From assembly GCA_029215795.1 (NCBI GenBank), contig JARDYH010000001.1:398697154-398761153 (forward strand): a stretch of 64,000 nucleotides of DNA. The letters are read 5' to 3'. Source of the DNA: Anniella stebbinsi. Lineage: Eukaryota > Chordata > Lepidosauria > Squamata > Anniellidae. A model generated the notes under the pieces. The model searched no databases and had not been told where the DNA came from. It saw only the letters and a list, made by a program, of their open reading frames with translations. Below are positions 1-11,555 of the stretch, one piece after another (positions within the stretch are counted from its first letter, which is position 1; the number at the start of each line of letters is the position of its first letter). The translations under genes and the position numbers were made by a program.

Positions 1-404
1 GAGCTTCAGCTGGGCCCTTTGGTCGACGATCCCACACCCCCTTTTTTGGGGGGTGGACACACACAGCTTAGGGTAGGTTCGAGCAGAGACGGGTAAGAAA
101 TAAAAGCAGAGCAAAAGACTGGGGCGGAGGCAGCACTTTTCCGAAGCACCGGCCACCCCACCCGCGGAAACGCCGCTGTTCGCCTGAGGCTGGGGAAGGC
201 GAAACCCGAAAGGCCCTGAAGGTAGTGGGAAGAAGACGCGGAAACAGGGCGGGCGGGCGAGGCCTCTGCTACCTCACGAGGCGCCTGGAGAAGCGAGGAA
301 ACGCCGCCGCCGCCCTCCTTCCCCTCAGGAGCCAAACGGAGAAGGACTGGGCGGCTAGGCCAGGCCGGGGATGGAGGCCCGCCAGCGCCTCTCCCTCCGC
401 TCAC

Positions 405-632
405 CTGCTTGAGGCGGGCGATGAGGACGGTCTTGACGCCGGCGACGTCCAGGTTGCGCCGCTTCAGCTCGGACTTGAGGTCGATGACGCGCAGCTCCGT
501 GATCTTCTTGCTCTCCGTCTGCGCCTGGCCGGGGCTCGCCGTGGCGGCGGCAGAGGCCGAGCAGGTAGGGGCGGCGGAGGAGGAAGAAGAGGAAGAGGAG
601 GAGGAGGCGGCCCCAGGCGGCGCGGCAGCCAT
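405..632 (-). CDS. SLTM: SLTM exon 1, first coding exon (76 codons, SAP domain)
   Basis: SLTM (SAFB-like transcription modulator) is a nuclear DNA/RNA-binding protein of the SAFB family. On the minus strand the frame starts at the ATG 632-630, runs through an alanine/serine-rich leader with a run of ten serines, then enters the SAP motif ([18 protein letters not shown], then [16 protein letters not shown]), which matches the known SLTM N-terminus. It ends after codon 76 in phase 0 at a consensus donor (AAGCAG followed by GTGAGC; donor bases at 404-403). The frame is open upstream of this ATG, but the homologous N-terminus begins with MAAA, so this start was chosen. An AAAATGGCTGC motif at 635-625 overlaps the start codon and fits a YY1 site. 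The rest of the gene lies left of the window. Confidence 0.93.
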
Positions 633-860
633 TTTGCAGCCGCTTCTGCTGCTCGCACAATACAGCGCCCCTCCCCCACCAGGCTCGCCCGCGCGACGGC
701 CTCTCTTGGCGCGCCGAGGAAGGACCCGGATGCAGGAGGAGGCAGCGATAGTGCGTAGCAGGCACGCACGGCTGGAGGCGCATGCGCGGGAAGGGAACCT
801 CGTTCTCTGTGGAGGCGCATGCGCGGGAAGGGAACCTTGTTCTCGGAGGAAGAGGAGGCG
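633..860 (-). promoter_or_regulatory. SLTM: SLTM 5' UTR and CpG-rich promoter with duplicated NRF1 sites
   Basis: The sequence just upstream of the SLTM start is GC-rich and has no TATA box. It contains a 37-bp tandem duplication (774-810 and 811-847). Each copy carries the palindrome GCGCATGCGC (778-787 and 815-824), the consensus core bound by NRF1. The transcription start is not visible directly; it is inferred to lie between about 640 and 780. Confidence 0.6.
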
Positions 861-1089
861 CTGCGCCCCCTCCTGCCTTCCCCTCCCTCCCAGATGCATT
901 GGACTCCGCCTCCTTTCTTCTTCCAGGCTGCAGATTGGTTCAATTTAGCCCCAGGCGGGCGCTTGAAGTTGAATGGAAGCCCGGGAGGATTCGATTCGAC
1001 AGCTTAAACAGAGGGGCAGGGAGTTTGATGCTCTAGTCACACGTGACTCGTGTAGTCAGGTCTGATGCATGTTTTATGAGGAAGAAGTT

Positions 1090-1320
1090 GATTTTTATTT
1101 ATTGCATCTATCTACCCCACTCTTCCTTCAAGGAACCCAAGGCGGCATACATGATCCAGCTTCTTTCCAGTTTTCCTCACAGCAACCCTGTGAGGTAGGT
1201 TAGGCTGAGCGAGTGACTGGCCCAAAGTCACCCAGTGAGCTTTCATGGCCGAGGGGTGACTACAATCCTGATCCCGCCTCATTCCAGTCCAATGCTCTAA
1301 CCACTACACCACACTGCCTT
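1090..1320 (-). mobile_element. SINE, squamate tRNA-headed type, minus orientation
   Basis: Read on the minus strand the segment begins with GGCAGTGTGGTGTAGTGGTT (tRNA-like A-box region). It continues through a B-box-like part, the body motifs CTCACTGGGTGACTTTGGGC and CCTCACAGGGTTG (interrupted), and ends in an AAATAA-rich tail. This is the layout I know for Sauria-type SINEs with a BovB-like 3' end. The family name is from memory; only the motifs are seen. Confidence 0.72.
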
Positions 1321-1461
1321 ATAAGTGGCGAGACCGCAGCCATGCTACCTCGCAAACCTAAACATATTTACTCAGAATCAAGTCCTAATGTGCTCAATGA
1401 GGCTAACTCCCAGGTAAATATACACAGAATTACAGTCACGGTCTGAGTTGAATGGTATTAA

Positions 1462-1562
1462 CTAAGAATGCAGCATAATCCTACTCTCGTCTGCACAGAA
1501 ATAAATCCACAGAGTTCAATGGGACCTACTCCCAAGTAAGTGTGTATACTAGGACTGCAGCT
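1462..1562. repeat. GAGTAAGTCCC-type interspersed palindromic repeat
   Basis: The segment pairs motifs of the type 'CAATGGGACCTACTCCCAAG' with 'CATAATCCTACTC' and 'AGGACTGCAG'. The same motif set recurs at 1655-1712, 1846-1970, 2487-2650 and 5325-5413. It looks like an old, partly palindromic non-autonomous DNA element common in this genome. The class is inferred. Confidence 0.55.
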
Positions 1563-1654
1563 TTGGTCCTTGCATTTCTAAAGGCTGTAATTTGAAGTAT
1601 ACATTCCTGAAGACGTCTTGAAGAACAACCAGACATGCTATTAATTGCCCGTGT

Positions 1655-1712
1655 CTGTACGTTTACTCGGAAGAAGGTTCCTCTGAGTTTAATGGGGCAA
1701 ATTTCAGAGTAA
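1655..1712. repeat. Decayed GAGTAAGTCCC-family fragment
   Basis: Contains GTTTACTCGGAAGAAGGTTC followed by GAGTTTAATGGGGC and CAGAGTAAA, a diverged copy of the family seen at 1462-1562. Confidence 0.4.
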
Positions 1713-1845
1713 AGGCGCGAAGAGTCAGATTAAACCAAGCCTCACTGAGATCTGAGTCCAACGCGGGCAAGGCTGCGGCTGCAAGCGCCCCTGGAAATAA
1801 TCGCAGGGGCAGCACGACCTTCTGAAGCTGACAGTGAGAACCTAG

Positions 1846-1970
1846 GCACGTTTACGGAGAAGTAAGTCCCGTTGTGTGCAGTGAAAGTCGTTCAGACGTT
1901 TGTTTTTACCATTGCAGTTTAAGTCGTGGCGAGGCTTTGAGGAGGAAACTTGTTTAGGATTGCACTGCAG
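1846..1970. repeat. Decayed GAGTAAGTCCC-family fragment
   Basis: Begins near GTTTACGGAGAAGTAAGTCC and ends at AGGATTGCACTGCAG, the ends typical of the same family. The interior is diverged. Confidence 0.45.
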
Positions 1971-2486
1971 GCTTGGGGGCTGCAAACACTTGGGAGCGCC
2001 TCTTTCACTTTCTACCCCTACTAACGCCATTCTCAAGTGACAGAGGCTGTGATAGGTCTGGGCATGTAACCGTTACGTGTTCAGGGTTTCAGACGAGATC
2101 CGAGGGGCGTTCCATGCTCTACAGTCCTCGCCTCTTTCTAGGGAGGGGCATGGGAATAACTTACTCCGTGTTTAGGCAGGAAGAGTTCTCTTTACTCTCT
2201 AGCTAAGTCCTCTCAGGAGGACTAAGTGTAGATCCAACCCATAGTGCGTTGAGAAATAGAGCTATATATGGAGTTAGTGAAACACTTCTATACGGAGAAG
2301 GGCACTACAGATTCTGGATTCCACTGTTTCTGGAAATAAATATTTCTACAATAGTATATCTTTGCTTTTTGTTTGTTTTGCTTTACTCACTCATTCGCAT
2401 GCTCTTCCTTCGCTATGAAACCTCGGATTGTTTTCACTTTGCTTCTCCCAGAAACATGAAATATCTCCCCTTTGTTCCACACTACT

Positions 2487-2650
2487 CATGTTTACTTGGG
2501 AGTAAGTCCCACTGAACATAGTGGGATTTCCTTCTTAGTAATGATAGGATCCGGCTGCAAGAACACGTCTATTTATCTCATTTTCACCCTGCAATCCCAT
2601 AGGCCCTTTACTTGGGAGTAACGAGGCTTACTTTTAAGGAGGCATGCATA
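2487..2650. repeat. Two adjacent GAGTAAGTCCC-family fragments
   Basis: One fragment (2487-2560) has TTTACTTGGGAGTAAGTCCC, GTGGGATTTCC and GATAGGATCCGGCTGC. The second (about 2589-2650) has CAATCCCATAG and TTTACTTGGGAGTAACG. Both share the 1462-1562 motif set. Confidence 0.5.
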
Positions 2651-2985
2651 GGCTTGCGGTATTTATGTTTGGTCGACTAAGTGCTTTCGCTCACAACAAC
2701 CCTGCGAGGTGGGTCATATTCTCCGTGCCTCCGACCTCGCACTTGGGGAACACCGGGGGGGGGGGGGAGGCGCTGACTTGTTCAGGACCAACCAGGAAGG
2801 CCCACTCAGGACCAAACCTGATCATGGCAGCGCTCCAGCTTGCGGAGTGATGCCACAATGGGCCGCCTCCCCTGCCCCATTTCGTCACCTTACAGCAATT
2901 AGCTGCAATGGGGCAAAAAAAGCGAGAGGACACCCCCGCCCCGCCCGAGCTGGTTCTCTGCAGCAGGCCGCCGTTTTTTCCTCCG

Positions 2986-3003
2986 ACCGGTAGGTGGCGC
3001 AGG
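2986..3003 (+). promoter_or_regulatory. CTCF-like motif
   Basis: The bases ACCGGTAGGTGGCGCAGG resemble the CTCF core (AGGTGGCGC-type). The site sits in a GC-richer block between the divergent SLTM and RNF111 promoters, where an insulator would be plausible. This is a motif match by eye only. Confidence 0.35.
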
Positions 3004-3108
3004 AGCAACGGCGGAGGGAACGGGGTAGGGCGTCGTGTTTGCGCGCGTGCATCTCTCTGGTGACGGGCCGAGGTACTGCGGCCCTGACGAGTGTTTTTTT
3101 ACCACGAC

Positions 3109-3117
3109 ACTTCCGGT
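3109..3117 (+). promoter_or_regulatory. ETS-family motif
   Basis: ACTTCCGGT is a strong ETS/GABPA-type site. It is in the GC-richer intergenic block about 1 kb upstream of the presumed RNF111 exon 1. No associated transcript is visible. Confidence 0.35.
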
Positions 3118-3300
3118 TCCCTCTCTGTATCGGCTATAACCCTCTATGTGCGGGTGGAGAAAGAGTGGCAAGTGCTTCCTTCCGTTCTACGCAATGCCGT
3201 GCCAGGGTGGTTTCCAGAAAGAGCAGACAGTACGATGCAGTTGAACAGGACACGGGGCAGCCTTTTCTGAGTGCAGGATTTTAATGCACACAACCTAAGT

Positions 3301-3699
3301 CAACGTAGAAGGAGGCAAGCGGTTCCCTTTCGCTTAATAGTAATGTAATAATAGTCATAAAAATAGCAAACGAAAGAGAGCCGTTAGCCTAATTATAATT
3401 TGGTTTTGTTTTGCATTCTTAGTATTACTATGAATATTATTCACACACACACCCGAAAAAGAAACACCTTCCCGTGGCTAGTTTTTTAAAAAAAACATTA
3501 TTACTATTAAACCAAAAGGAGCCACTAACCTGATACTCATTTGGCTTGGTTTTGTATTAAAATAATAATTTTTAAAGAAACACCTTCTCTTGGCTAGTTG
3601 GGGATTTATTTATTTTCCTTTTAAGAAGAAAACATCCTTTTTCTCCCCACTGTGAAAAACGAATTCCTGTGCTTTCTTCGCCCCGCCCCCCCAACAGCT
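3301..3699. other. AT-rich spacer upstream of the RNF111 CpG island
   Basis: This is AT-rich sequence with short A and T runs. No exon, repeat family or motif could be supported. Confidence 0.5.
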
Positions 3700-4280
3700 C
3701 CTGGTGCAGTCTAACAAGAACCCGAAGTGGGCGCTGCGTGGAGAACCCGGCATCTCTTTGGGAGCTGCGCGTTAGCGCTTGGCGGCTTTGCCGTAAAGCG
3801 GCGCCCAGTGTCGTGCTCTTGCGTCCGCGGAGGGAGCGAGAGGGAGGGAGCGGCTGGCTGCCTGGCTGAGGCGGCGGGCGAGCGAGCGGGCGGGCGAGCG
3901 GGCGGGCGGGGGAGCGGGGGAGCGGGGGCTGCGCAGCAAACAAAACCGCCCGCGCCCGGGACTGCGCTTTCGGCCCCCGGCTCGCTCGCAGCGGCAGGGT
4001 CAGACGGAAGGGAAGGAAGAAGGGGGCCAGGCCGGCGGGCGAGCGAGCAGGACGCCGCGCCCAGCGAGCCCTGAGGAGGGCCCGGCGCCTCCTCGGCCGG
4101 GCTAGGCCGCTGAGCCCCCGCCCCACGTCGGGGTGGAAGGGGCGACCCCCCACCTCGTCACCCTCAGGTACGCGCGGGAGGCTTCTGTGGGGCCCGGAGC
4201 TGGCTGGCCAGGGAGAAGGGTCGGTGGGGCTGGCCCTGCTCCCGGGGCTTGGCCCGGCTCCCCTCCCCTTCATGCGGAGG
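3700..4280 (+). promoter_or_regulatory. RNF111: RNF111 CpG island and promoter
   Basis: The block is strongly GC- and CpG-rich, with GCGGGCGGGC-type Sp/KLF boxes at about 3880-3910 and no obvious TATA box. It ends in a good splice donor at 4168. Human RNF111 starts with a non-coding exon in a CpG island, so this is taken as its counterpart. The transcription start cannot be fixed from sequence. Long ORFs on both strands here are GC-composition artefacts. Confidence 0.65.
3900..4167 (+). other. RNF111: RNF111 exon 1, non-coding (5' end approximate)
   Basis: The 3' end is set by CCCTCAG followed by GTACGC (donor at 4168-4169). The start is only a guess within the CpG island. It would splice to the acceptor at 12239/12240, giving 14 canonical exons, the number I know for human RNF111. 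Confidence 0.5.
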
Positions 4281-5324
4281 GGAGGGGGCTGTTTTGATAG
4301 GGAACTAATCGATTATCATGCTAATGATTGATTCCCTCTCCCCCCTTCATGCTACGGCGCCGCCAATGTGCGCAGGGAGCTTGAGGGCTACGTGAGACGA
4401 GGACAAGTCCCTGCCCTGAGAAGCTTACACGCGAGATTTTGGTGTTTGGAGTAAGGCGGAGGCGCTGCGACCCCTTAGTGACGTACCCAAATACCTCCCC
4501 CCCACACGTACACACAACACGGAGTGGAAGCAGAGACGAGAGGTCTGTCAATGGGCCTGGGCTGATCTCTGCGGCTTCTCCTTTCTGCCTCTTTCTCCCC
4601 TCCGCCCCCTGAAAGGGGTGGGTGGGTGGGTGATCATGAATAAATAATTTAATAACGACTGTAATGTCTAATGAAGGTACAGCGCCGTCAGTTTGCAGGG
4701 AACTTTTCATTTTAGTCTAAGGAAAAAGCAAGTTTCTTTCTCTTTGGAGCTTACTGTGCAAATTTGAATTTGTGTGTGTGTGGTGATGGTGGTGGGAGAG
4801 GATATATTGGAGATAATTGTGAGAGTCACAGCCCTATAGCAAGCACCCCTTAAACACAGTAGATATGTGGAAGCTTATTGGGGGCAAGAGGAAACTGAAT
4901 GTGAATTTGGGATATGGGGATGGGCTGGTTTCTCTTGCTGGTTTCTCTTTCGTTAAGACTCTAGGTTACAATAACAACAATATAATAATTATAGCAACAA
5001 CATTGTGCTGTTGTTGCATATGGAACTATACATGATAACAGAAGCAAAAGACAAGTCCCCCCAGACACTGAAGGTCTAACCTTAAATTGAGGAGTTGCAA
5101 GGATAATGATGTACGATTGAGAAAAGGTGGCAGAAGAGAATCTATCCAGGAGAGGCATAAGCAGAGAAGCTCTGTTCCTCCTGAAACACCCATACACTGA
5201 GACAACCAAGACCAAACTATGGTTTTCACAAATTATTTCCTGCAAAGTATAGTCCACAGTATTCACAGTTAAGCATGCATGTATCCTATGTACATTTATT
5301 TGCTTCTGAATAAATGGGCATGGG

Positions 5325-5413
5325 ATTATAGTCTTGGAGCATTTACTTGAGAATAATCCCAATTGAGGTCAGTAGGTCTTGCTTTTGAGTAAACCTGCAT
5401 AGGATTGGGCTGT
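5325..5413. repeat. GAGTAAGTCCC-family repeat copy
   Basis: It contains TTACTTGAGAATAATCCCAA, CAGTAGGTCTTGC, TTTTGAGTAAACCTGCATAG and GATTGGGCTG, the same order as other copies in the window. Confidence 0.5.
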
Positions 5414-5579
5414 TAGGCTTTCTTTTATCTTGGAACAAATTAATATCTTGTTACTAACAAGATAAATGCTTCTCTTCTTCATGCATTCTCTTTGAAATAC
5501 CTGCTTGATAAAAGGGTGTTTTTGAAACTTATGTTTTCAATAACCAATTGATCCAGTACAAGGAAACATTTCACTTATT

Positions 5580-5788
5580 GGCTCAATTCGGACGACACAA
5601 TAAACAACTGGTGTGGGGAAAACAATCATCAGTTGTTTTGACTATTGTGTCATCCGAATGCTGCCATAGTCAACTCAGCGCTGATCCTCATCCACACCAC
5701 AGTTGATTATTTATTATCATGTTGTGTGGGGAGTATCCCTTAGGGTTAGTCAACCCACCATTGACTATCGTGTCATCCGAATTGAGCC
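5580..5788. mobile_element. hAT-like MITE, 'CAATTCGGA' family
   Basis: The terminal inverted repeats are GGCTCAATTCGGACGACAC on the left and GTGTCATCCGAATTGAGCC on the right, with further internal inverted pairing around CAACTGGTGTGG and CCACACCACAGTTG. The element has no coding capacity. Flanks ACTTATT and ACTGTAT are similar but not a perfect target duplication. A diverged relative lies at 54859-55084. Confidence 0.65.
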
Positions 5789-8700
5789 ACTGTATGCATT
5801 TTATGGCATGGGTCCAGCATTGCTACTAATATTAGGATCCCTGTTTCCTGAGGCTTCTTCATCTTCCCTGCAGCTCTGCGAGGCATAGATGTGATTATCT
5901 CCATTGCATGGATGGGAATGTCGAGGCTTAGATTGATTTCCTGAAGGTCACCCTTTGGGGAAAAAATATATGAAGTGGATGCGCAAGATGCCGTGCTGCA
6001 GATCCGTTGCCTCTTAACATACATTTGCCACCAGCCGCCTTTGCTCTCACTGTTCTAGCTCACCCACCCCACATCTTCAATATTTACGTGTGGATGGAGG
6101 GTGGATTCTCATGTAGTTTGGGGGTGAGGCATGACACTTCGGATGAATGGAGTGTAAAGTCTTAGGTAGGTGGCCATGATGAGAAAAGGGAGTTGAAGGA
6201 GAGGGGTAAGATGGAAGTCAGTGTCTGCAAGGCTAGAAGATTGGGGTTGGGCAAGCAGTTCTATGATTTGGGAATCCCAGATGTGGCAAAGTGCCCTCAA
6301 ACCCTGCTTTGTGTTTAGTCTGAAGCTACGGATCATATGGGGCCATTTTTACTATGCGGACTCACACAAGCACACACTATAGGCCAAACTCTGTGGGGTG
6401 ACCGGATTTAAAACAACAACACATTCTTTAAGGGGGGAAAATGGTGCCCGTAGCTGCTAGAAGCTGCTGAAGGGTCAAATTTCAAACTACATTTGTTCTG
6501 GTTGCTTTCTAGCAGTTATGAATGCCATTAAAAAAAACATGGGTTGCCCTGAATTTGGCAGGGTGGTGGGGGCCACATGAAGCGGTGGCAGTGGCCATAC
6601 ATTTCTCACCACTTCTCTCCGTAACTAAAAGTACTGTCTCCAAAATGTCAGAGAGCAGTATTATCCATCACCCACTCCAAACCCAAATCCAACCAAGAGC
6701 AAAGTTGAACTTTGGACTGACCTGCAGGAAGAGCTACAGAGTAGTAGAATGGATTTGCTTCTGTCAAACAGATGATGGATAGGGACCCCCTTTGCAGCAT
6801 ACCTGATCTGATCAGTGGTTAGCTCTATCCATGCTTCATTCCTGGTTTACACAGATGCACACACATACATAGATGTGGAGACAACTGTTGACAGTCATTT
6901 GAGTATCCCAGGGTCTTGGATGGAAAAGCAGGGCATACATTTCCTTAAAAGCACATATGGTTTTGTTGGTCTTTCCCAGATTCTCATGTCTGTCTACGCA
7001 GAGATTTGAACCTGGGGTTCCCACAGCTAATTCCAGAACTCAGCCGCTGGCGCTATCAGCTTTTGGATATTCACTGGCTATTGGAATGTGTACTTCTGCC
7101 TTCCACTTTAGCATTCCTCATCTCAGATTATGTTCTAGATCTGTTAAGGGTCTTAATAATTGGAGAGGGGGAGCTGCCAATCTCTCTTTTCTGTAAGATC
7201 ATCCCAGGAATTGAGTTATGCGTACAAGAATAAAAATCTCCAGTCATGCAAATGTGGCTTTAACTATGGGATTTTTGAAATATAAGTTTAAAGTTCAGCA
7301 AATGTTGACTAGTCTGACTTTGTTCTTGGTGAACGAAAAAGAAGCTTTAAGCCCTTTCCTGCAAATAAATACGTCTAGGATAGTTTTATTCTTGGCTTTG
7401 TGTTTAAATGAGAATTCAATTGAATTGAATTCAAGGGATGCCTGGAAATTTGAGTCTTTTCTGTACCCTCACCCCCAATTGAACTGTTGTATTGGTGAGG
7501 AAAGATGGTGCTGCAAGTCATAGGATGGACATCCGGTGCTGAGTTGTATCCAACACTGTCCTGTTCATGGAAGGCGTTTTCATCCAGCAGAGGCTACTTG
7601 AAGAGAAGACGGTGGGGGTGGTGATTTACATCAATTCTCCCTCCCCTGCATCCCCTAAAAATCTGTTCTTTAGAGTTGGGGAGCCTTTGGAATCGCATAA
7701 GTTGCAGGGGAACCTATGCTTCCCCCTGCCCGCCCCTTCGTTCTACTTACAGAAACCTCTGCTGGATCAAAGAGCCTCCTGCGAATGAAATCACAGCATT
7801 GGTTGCTGCTACCCATTAGAACAGGGTTTTATGCCTGAAAGAACAGCCAGGCTGGCCAACACTAGTATAACCTACAGCCAGTACCCTGTACTTAGCCAGC
7901 TGTGCCATCTACTAGAAGGAAGTTCAAGCACTGCGGCTGTGCTTTGCCCACCGCAGGGTCCATAACAATTGTGCAACCCCTCCGCCAAGCGTGAGGTCTT
8001 GCCCAAGCAACTACCTAATCACAGGGAAAACGCCAGTCACCTCTCAGCACTCTCGCTTAGGTTGTCATCGAGAGTTAGCCCCCTCCCCATCTACATTCGT
8101 TCTTCCCTCGAACATGCCCCGTGGGGTTGCAGGAAGCAGGAGCAGCAGCCTCCTCTCTGTGACGTCAGACCTAATACTGAGCGTAAGCTAAGAGTCTGGC
8201 AGGCTAAAATACAAACTGGACAGTTCTAAGTTCCAGTGCTGCCCCTGATAGATTCTGTCATTTCTTCTTCCTCCTTTCTAACTCCTGTCAACCGTGATAT
8301 GTTCCATACAAGTTGGAAGTTATAATCCTGGTTTTCAGTCCATTTTAAACTTTTTTAAAATGGAAAGCCTGCCTCCACTGTCATTTTCAGTAGGCAGTAG
8401 GATTAGAACCCAAGTCTGTCACACAGTTGGTGGTACTCCTTACATATTATACCCTGCTGTGGGAGCTACTGTTCTAAAATTATGACATGTAAAGACTTGG
8501 AGTTGCATTATTAGGGCTGACTGCATGAGTCTTTCCCACACATGTGATTGCAAGATTTTAGATGTTGTAGTTCTGTTGTGGAATGATTCTATAGAAAAGT
8601 AGCTTCTGCAACAGAGTCTGTAGTACGTAAAAAACACCTGTAATAGCTGACTTGCAACTGTGATTGCTGCTACTCATGGAATGCCTCTTGTAATCTCTGT

Positions 8701-9364
8701 TGTTGTTGATATTGCATTATTTTTACCCTGCTTTTCCATCGTACCTCCCAAGCCAACTTGCAGTATTTGAAATCAGTGTTCTTCATTCTTCTCAAATGAA
8801 AATGTTGATTAATATATTAATATAGTTATTACTTGCCTTTCAAAGTAATTTTCCTCCAAAGGTGACTTTTGATATAAGCAATGAAACTGATAAAAATTAT
8901 TGCGAAGGTGCATCATAAAATAATCACCCAAGAAGTTTTAAAAGCAGAAGTAAGAATCTGCAAGCCTTATACATAGGAAGTTTTGTGGAATAAAGAAGTC
9001 TTCACAGCATGTGTGCGAGAGGAGGCTTGGTGGATTTCCCCAGAGAGGGAGTTCTATATCCATTGTGCCATATCCATAGTGACACCACTGAAAAGGCCTC
9101 ACCTATCATCCCTCACCAATCTGAACCTAACTAGCGGCAGGCCAGAGAGTAAGACTCCCGTCTTAGGGGTTGGGTAGGTTTCTTCTGATAATTGGGCCTG
9201 TTCAAGACTTCAAAGCACTTTCAATTGAGCCTAGAAACAAATTGGTGTAATATGTGCTGATCATCTTCCTCCTATCAGCCCCCTGAACCAGTTGTATTTT
9301 CCAGACTGCAATTTAGTGCAGGCTCACATCAGAGCATTGCAGTAGTTCAATCTAATAATGTAGA

Positions 9365-9800
9365 AAATTCTTTAAATAATGATTACATTTCCTTGGGTGG
9401 TTGTCAACAATGAAAACCATAAAATATAATATAAAAGTTTAAAACAGCAATATAAAATAATAATAAAAACAAAATAAAACCTGAAAGAATAAGATACCTG
9501 GGAAAAAAAGGTATTCTCCTGGTGTCGAAAAGAGCTCAACGTAGGCGCCCAGCAAGCTTCTCCGGGGAGCTCATTCCATAATCAGGATGCCACAGCAGAA
9601 AAGGCCCTCTTCTCAATAGCCACGTACTTCAGTTTCTTTGGCAGGGTGGGAGATAGAATAGGGAGCTAGAATAGGAGGTCAACCGGATTTGGCCAATCAC
9701 ACTGTTCATATCCTTGGGCCTCAACAGCTGAAATCCATCCGCTAAAACTGAAGTTAGAAGGTGCTTTGGACACCTCTACTAATGGAACGGCATTAAATAT
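9365..9800 (-). mobile_element. LINE 3'-end fragment (L2-like), minus orientation
   Basis: On the minus strand the 3' end is A/T-rich and finishes near CAACCACCCAAGG, like the tails at 24800 and 59090. Upstream is a block with GGCCCTTTTCTGC and GGAGCTCCCCGG that resembles the conserved part of the other L2-like copies. No intact frame remains. Sequence at 9900-10420 may belong to another old element but could not be classified. Confidence 0.45.
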
Positions 9801-11344
9801 GGTGCCACAAGTTATGATGGATTTCAGAATGTCACGCAAACATCACCATGTGCTTCCAAGGATTCAAACTTCTCTTTCCCCCGGCCCAGATGGCAGCAGG
9901 CCATGAACCACTCAGAAAAGCTCCACTGGACAACACTGAGAAGATGCAGTGGTGGTGGAAAAGGACTCCCTTTTCACCACCAGCAGCACCACAGAATAGA
10001 CTCAGTAATGAGCCCTAACCTGAGTTCGGTCACACGAATTTTCCTTCAGCTGCATTCTAGCTGTCTTCCCTTTTGCTTCATTGCCCTCAATTCAGGTGTA
10101 TACCAAGGAGAGGGTGCTGGGGCATGATCATGTCAATTGCCCAAATCCTCCCTGCATTCCAGAGCGACCAGGTCTTCAACAGGAGCACCAGCCCTACCAG
10201 CAGATATATCCCCCAGAGCCCTCTGGAATCCATTGGACCCCATGAGCCTTCATGAGCAGACCATTTCAGTAGGTCCCTTGCCCTTACAAAGGGAAAGGCC
10301 ACTGAGAGTCTAAGCCTTGATAGGAAGTGATCCAACCATGACAATGGGATAGATGTTAATTCCCCCACTTTCAGATCACCGTCCTCCAGTTCAGAAAACA
10401 AAAGTCAAGCCTGTGTAGTGGGTGACTGAGGCTAGGTATCCCTTCAGCACATAGGGTTGCTGTTGGCAATCTCGTGGAAGCTGGTAAAAGGCACTCCCAG
10501 CTGCTGAGTATCAGAGGCAGAAAGGGCAGTTTTGATTGTGTCGTTAGTTTAATATACAGATCCCCAGAATCCCTTTTGGGTTTTTATATGTAAAAATGCT
10601 GAGCCATAAAGATACCATTTGTGTGGCTTTAGTGAGCTGCTTAACGATGAAAGGAATGTAGACAGGTCACAGTCTTTAAGGTGTTTCTGCAGCTAGGACA
10701 GATCCATCAGCTACCTCAAACCTTGTAAGTCTAGGGTAGATGCCCCAAAAAAAGCATGTGGCACCAAGGTCTGGAGACACTGGATTATAGAGCTTCATCT
10801 GACCATAGGGAACAGAAGTCATTGGATGTGGGCAAAAATTTGTTAGACCTGGCACAATCCTATTAGGGGCATGAGAAGCGAAGGTAAACCGTTAACATCT
10901 TTGAAATTTAATTGCTCGTTAAACTAGAGTTGCTAGCGCTCTGGGTTTTCACAGCAGCCACACCAGACGTGCACTGTTGCGAATGGTAAATCTGGTAACG
11001 CGCTCCTTCGTTACTCCTTGCTGTTCAGTCTTTCTGCTGTGGCCCAGGTTATGTGAGGCAATAAAGCTAATTGGAAAAACGATGAGCAGCAGCAGATGAG
11101 CACTTATCATGGGAGCAAGAGGACACTGGAACGACTGCATCCCAGACAGACCCCAAATAGCATTTTGCCGTTGGCAGGTTCCCCTTTTGATATCCTTGTA
11201 AACAGAGGCCTGTCTGGCTGTGCAGAACCCTGCAGATCCTCTTTCTGGGAAGGGCAAGCTTCTAGACATGATGGTTATGTGTAGAACTTGGAAATGTGTT
11301 CACAGCTCCTATGAAACACCTAAGAAATGGTGTGTGTGTGCATG

Positions 11345-11555
11345 CCCGTTCAGATAACATGCTAAACCATGATGCTTAAGTGTTTTGAACTAAAGATTAT
11401 GGCTTAGTGTGTCAAGTAAACCAACACTTAGTGTGTTGTGTGAACCATTAATAACCATGGTGGCTACATAATCATGGTTTAAACACACTCACTAACCATT
11501 TGCTGCAAAAGGGTTAATGGCCTAACCATGGTTTAGCATGTTGCCTGAACAGGTC
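11345..11555. mobile_element. hAT-like MITE, 'GTTCAGA...CTAAACCATG' family
   Basis: The left end CGTTCAGATAACATGCTAAA pairs with the right end TTTAGCATGTTGCCTGAACA. Inside are repeated CTAACCATGG and AAACCATG blocks. A close relative with the same internal words (TTTGCTGCAAAAGGGTTA) is at 51833-52018, so this is a dispersed family. Confidence 0.65.

Larger units (their letters stand above)
861..3300. other. SLTM-RNF111 intergenic spacer
   Basis: No coding exon is seen here. The stretch holds one minus-strand SINE (1090-1320), several old copies of a family with the motif GAGTAAGTCCC, and a GC-richer block at about 2690-3200 with CTCF-like and ETS-like motifs. Short ORFs here overlap repeats or have no recognisable protein. 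Confidence 0.55.

Noticed and set aside
225..948. Long plus-strand ORFs opposite SLTM exon 1
   Set aside because: They are antisense shadows of the SAP-domain exon and CpG-rich promoter, with no conserved protein pattern.
3572..4273. 233-codon minus-strand ORF across the RNF111 CpG island
   Set aside because: Its protein is arginine/proline/alanine-rich with no recognisable domain, as expected from GC-rich DNA without stops. It runs through a good plus-strand leader exon donor.
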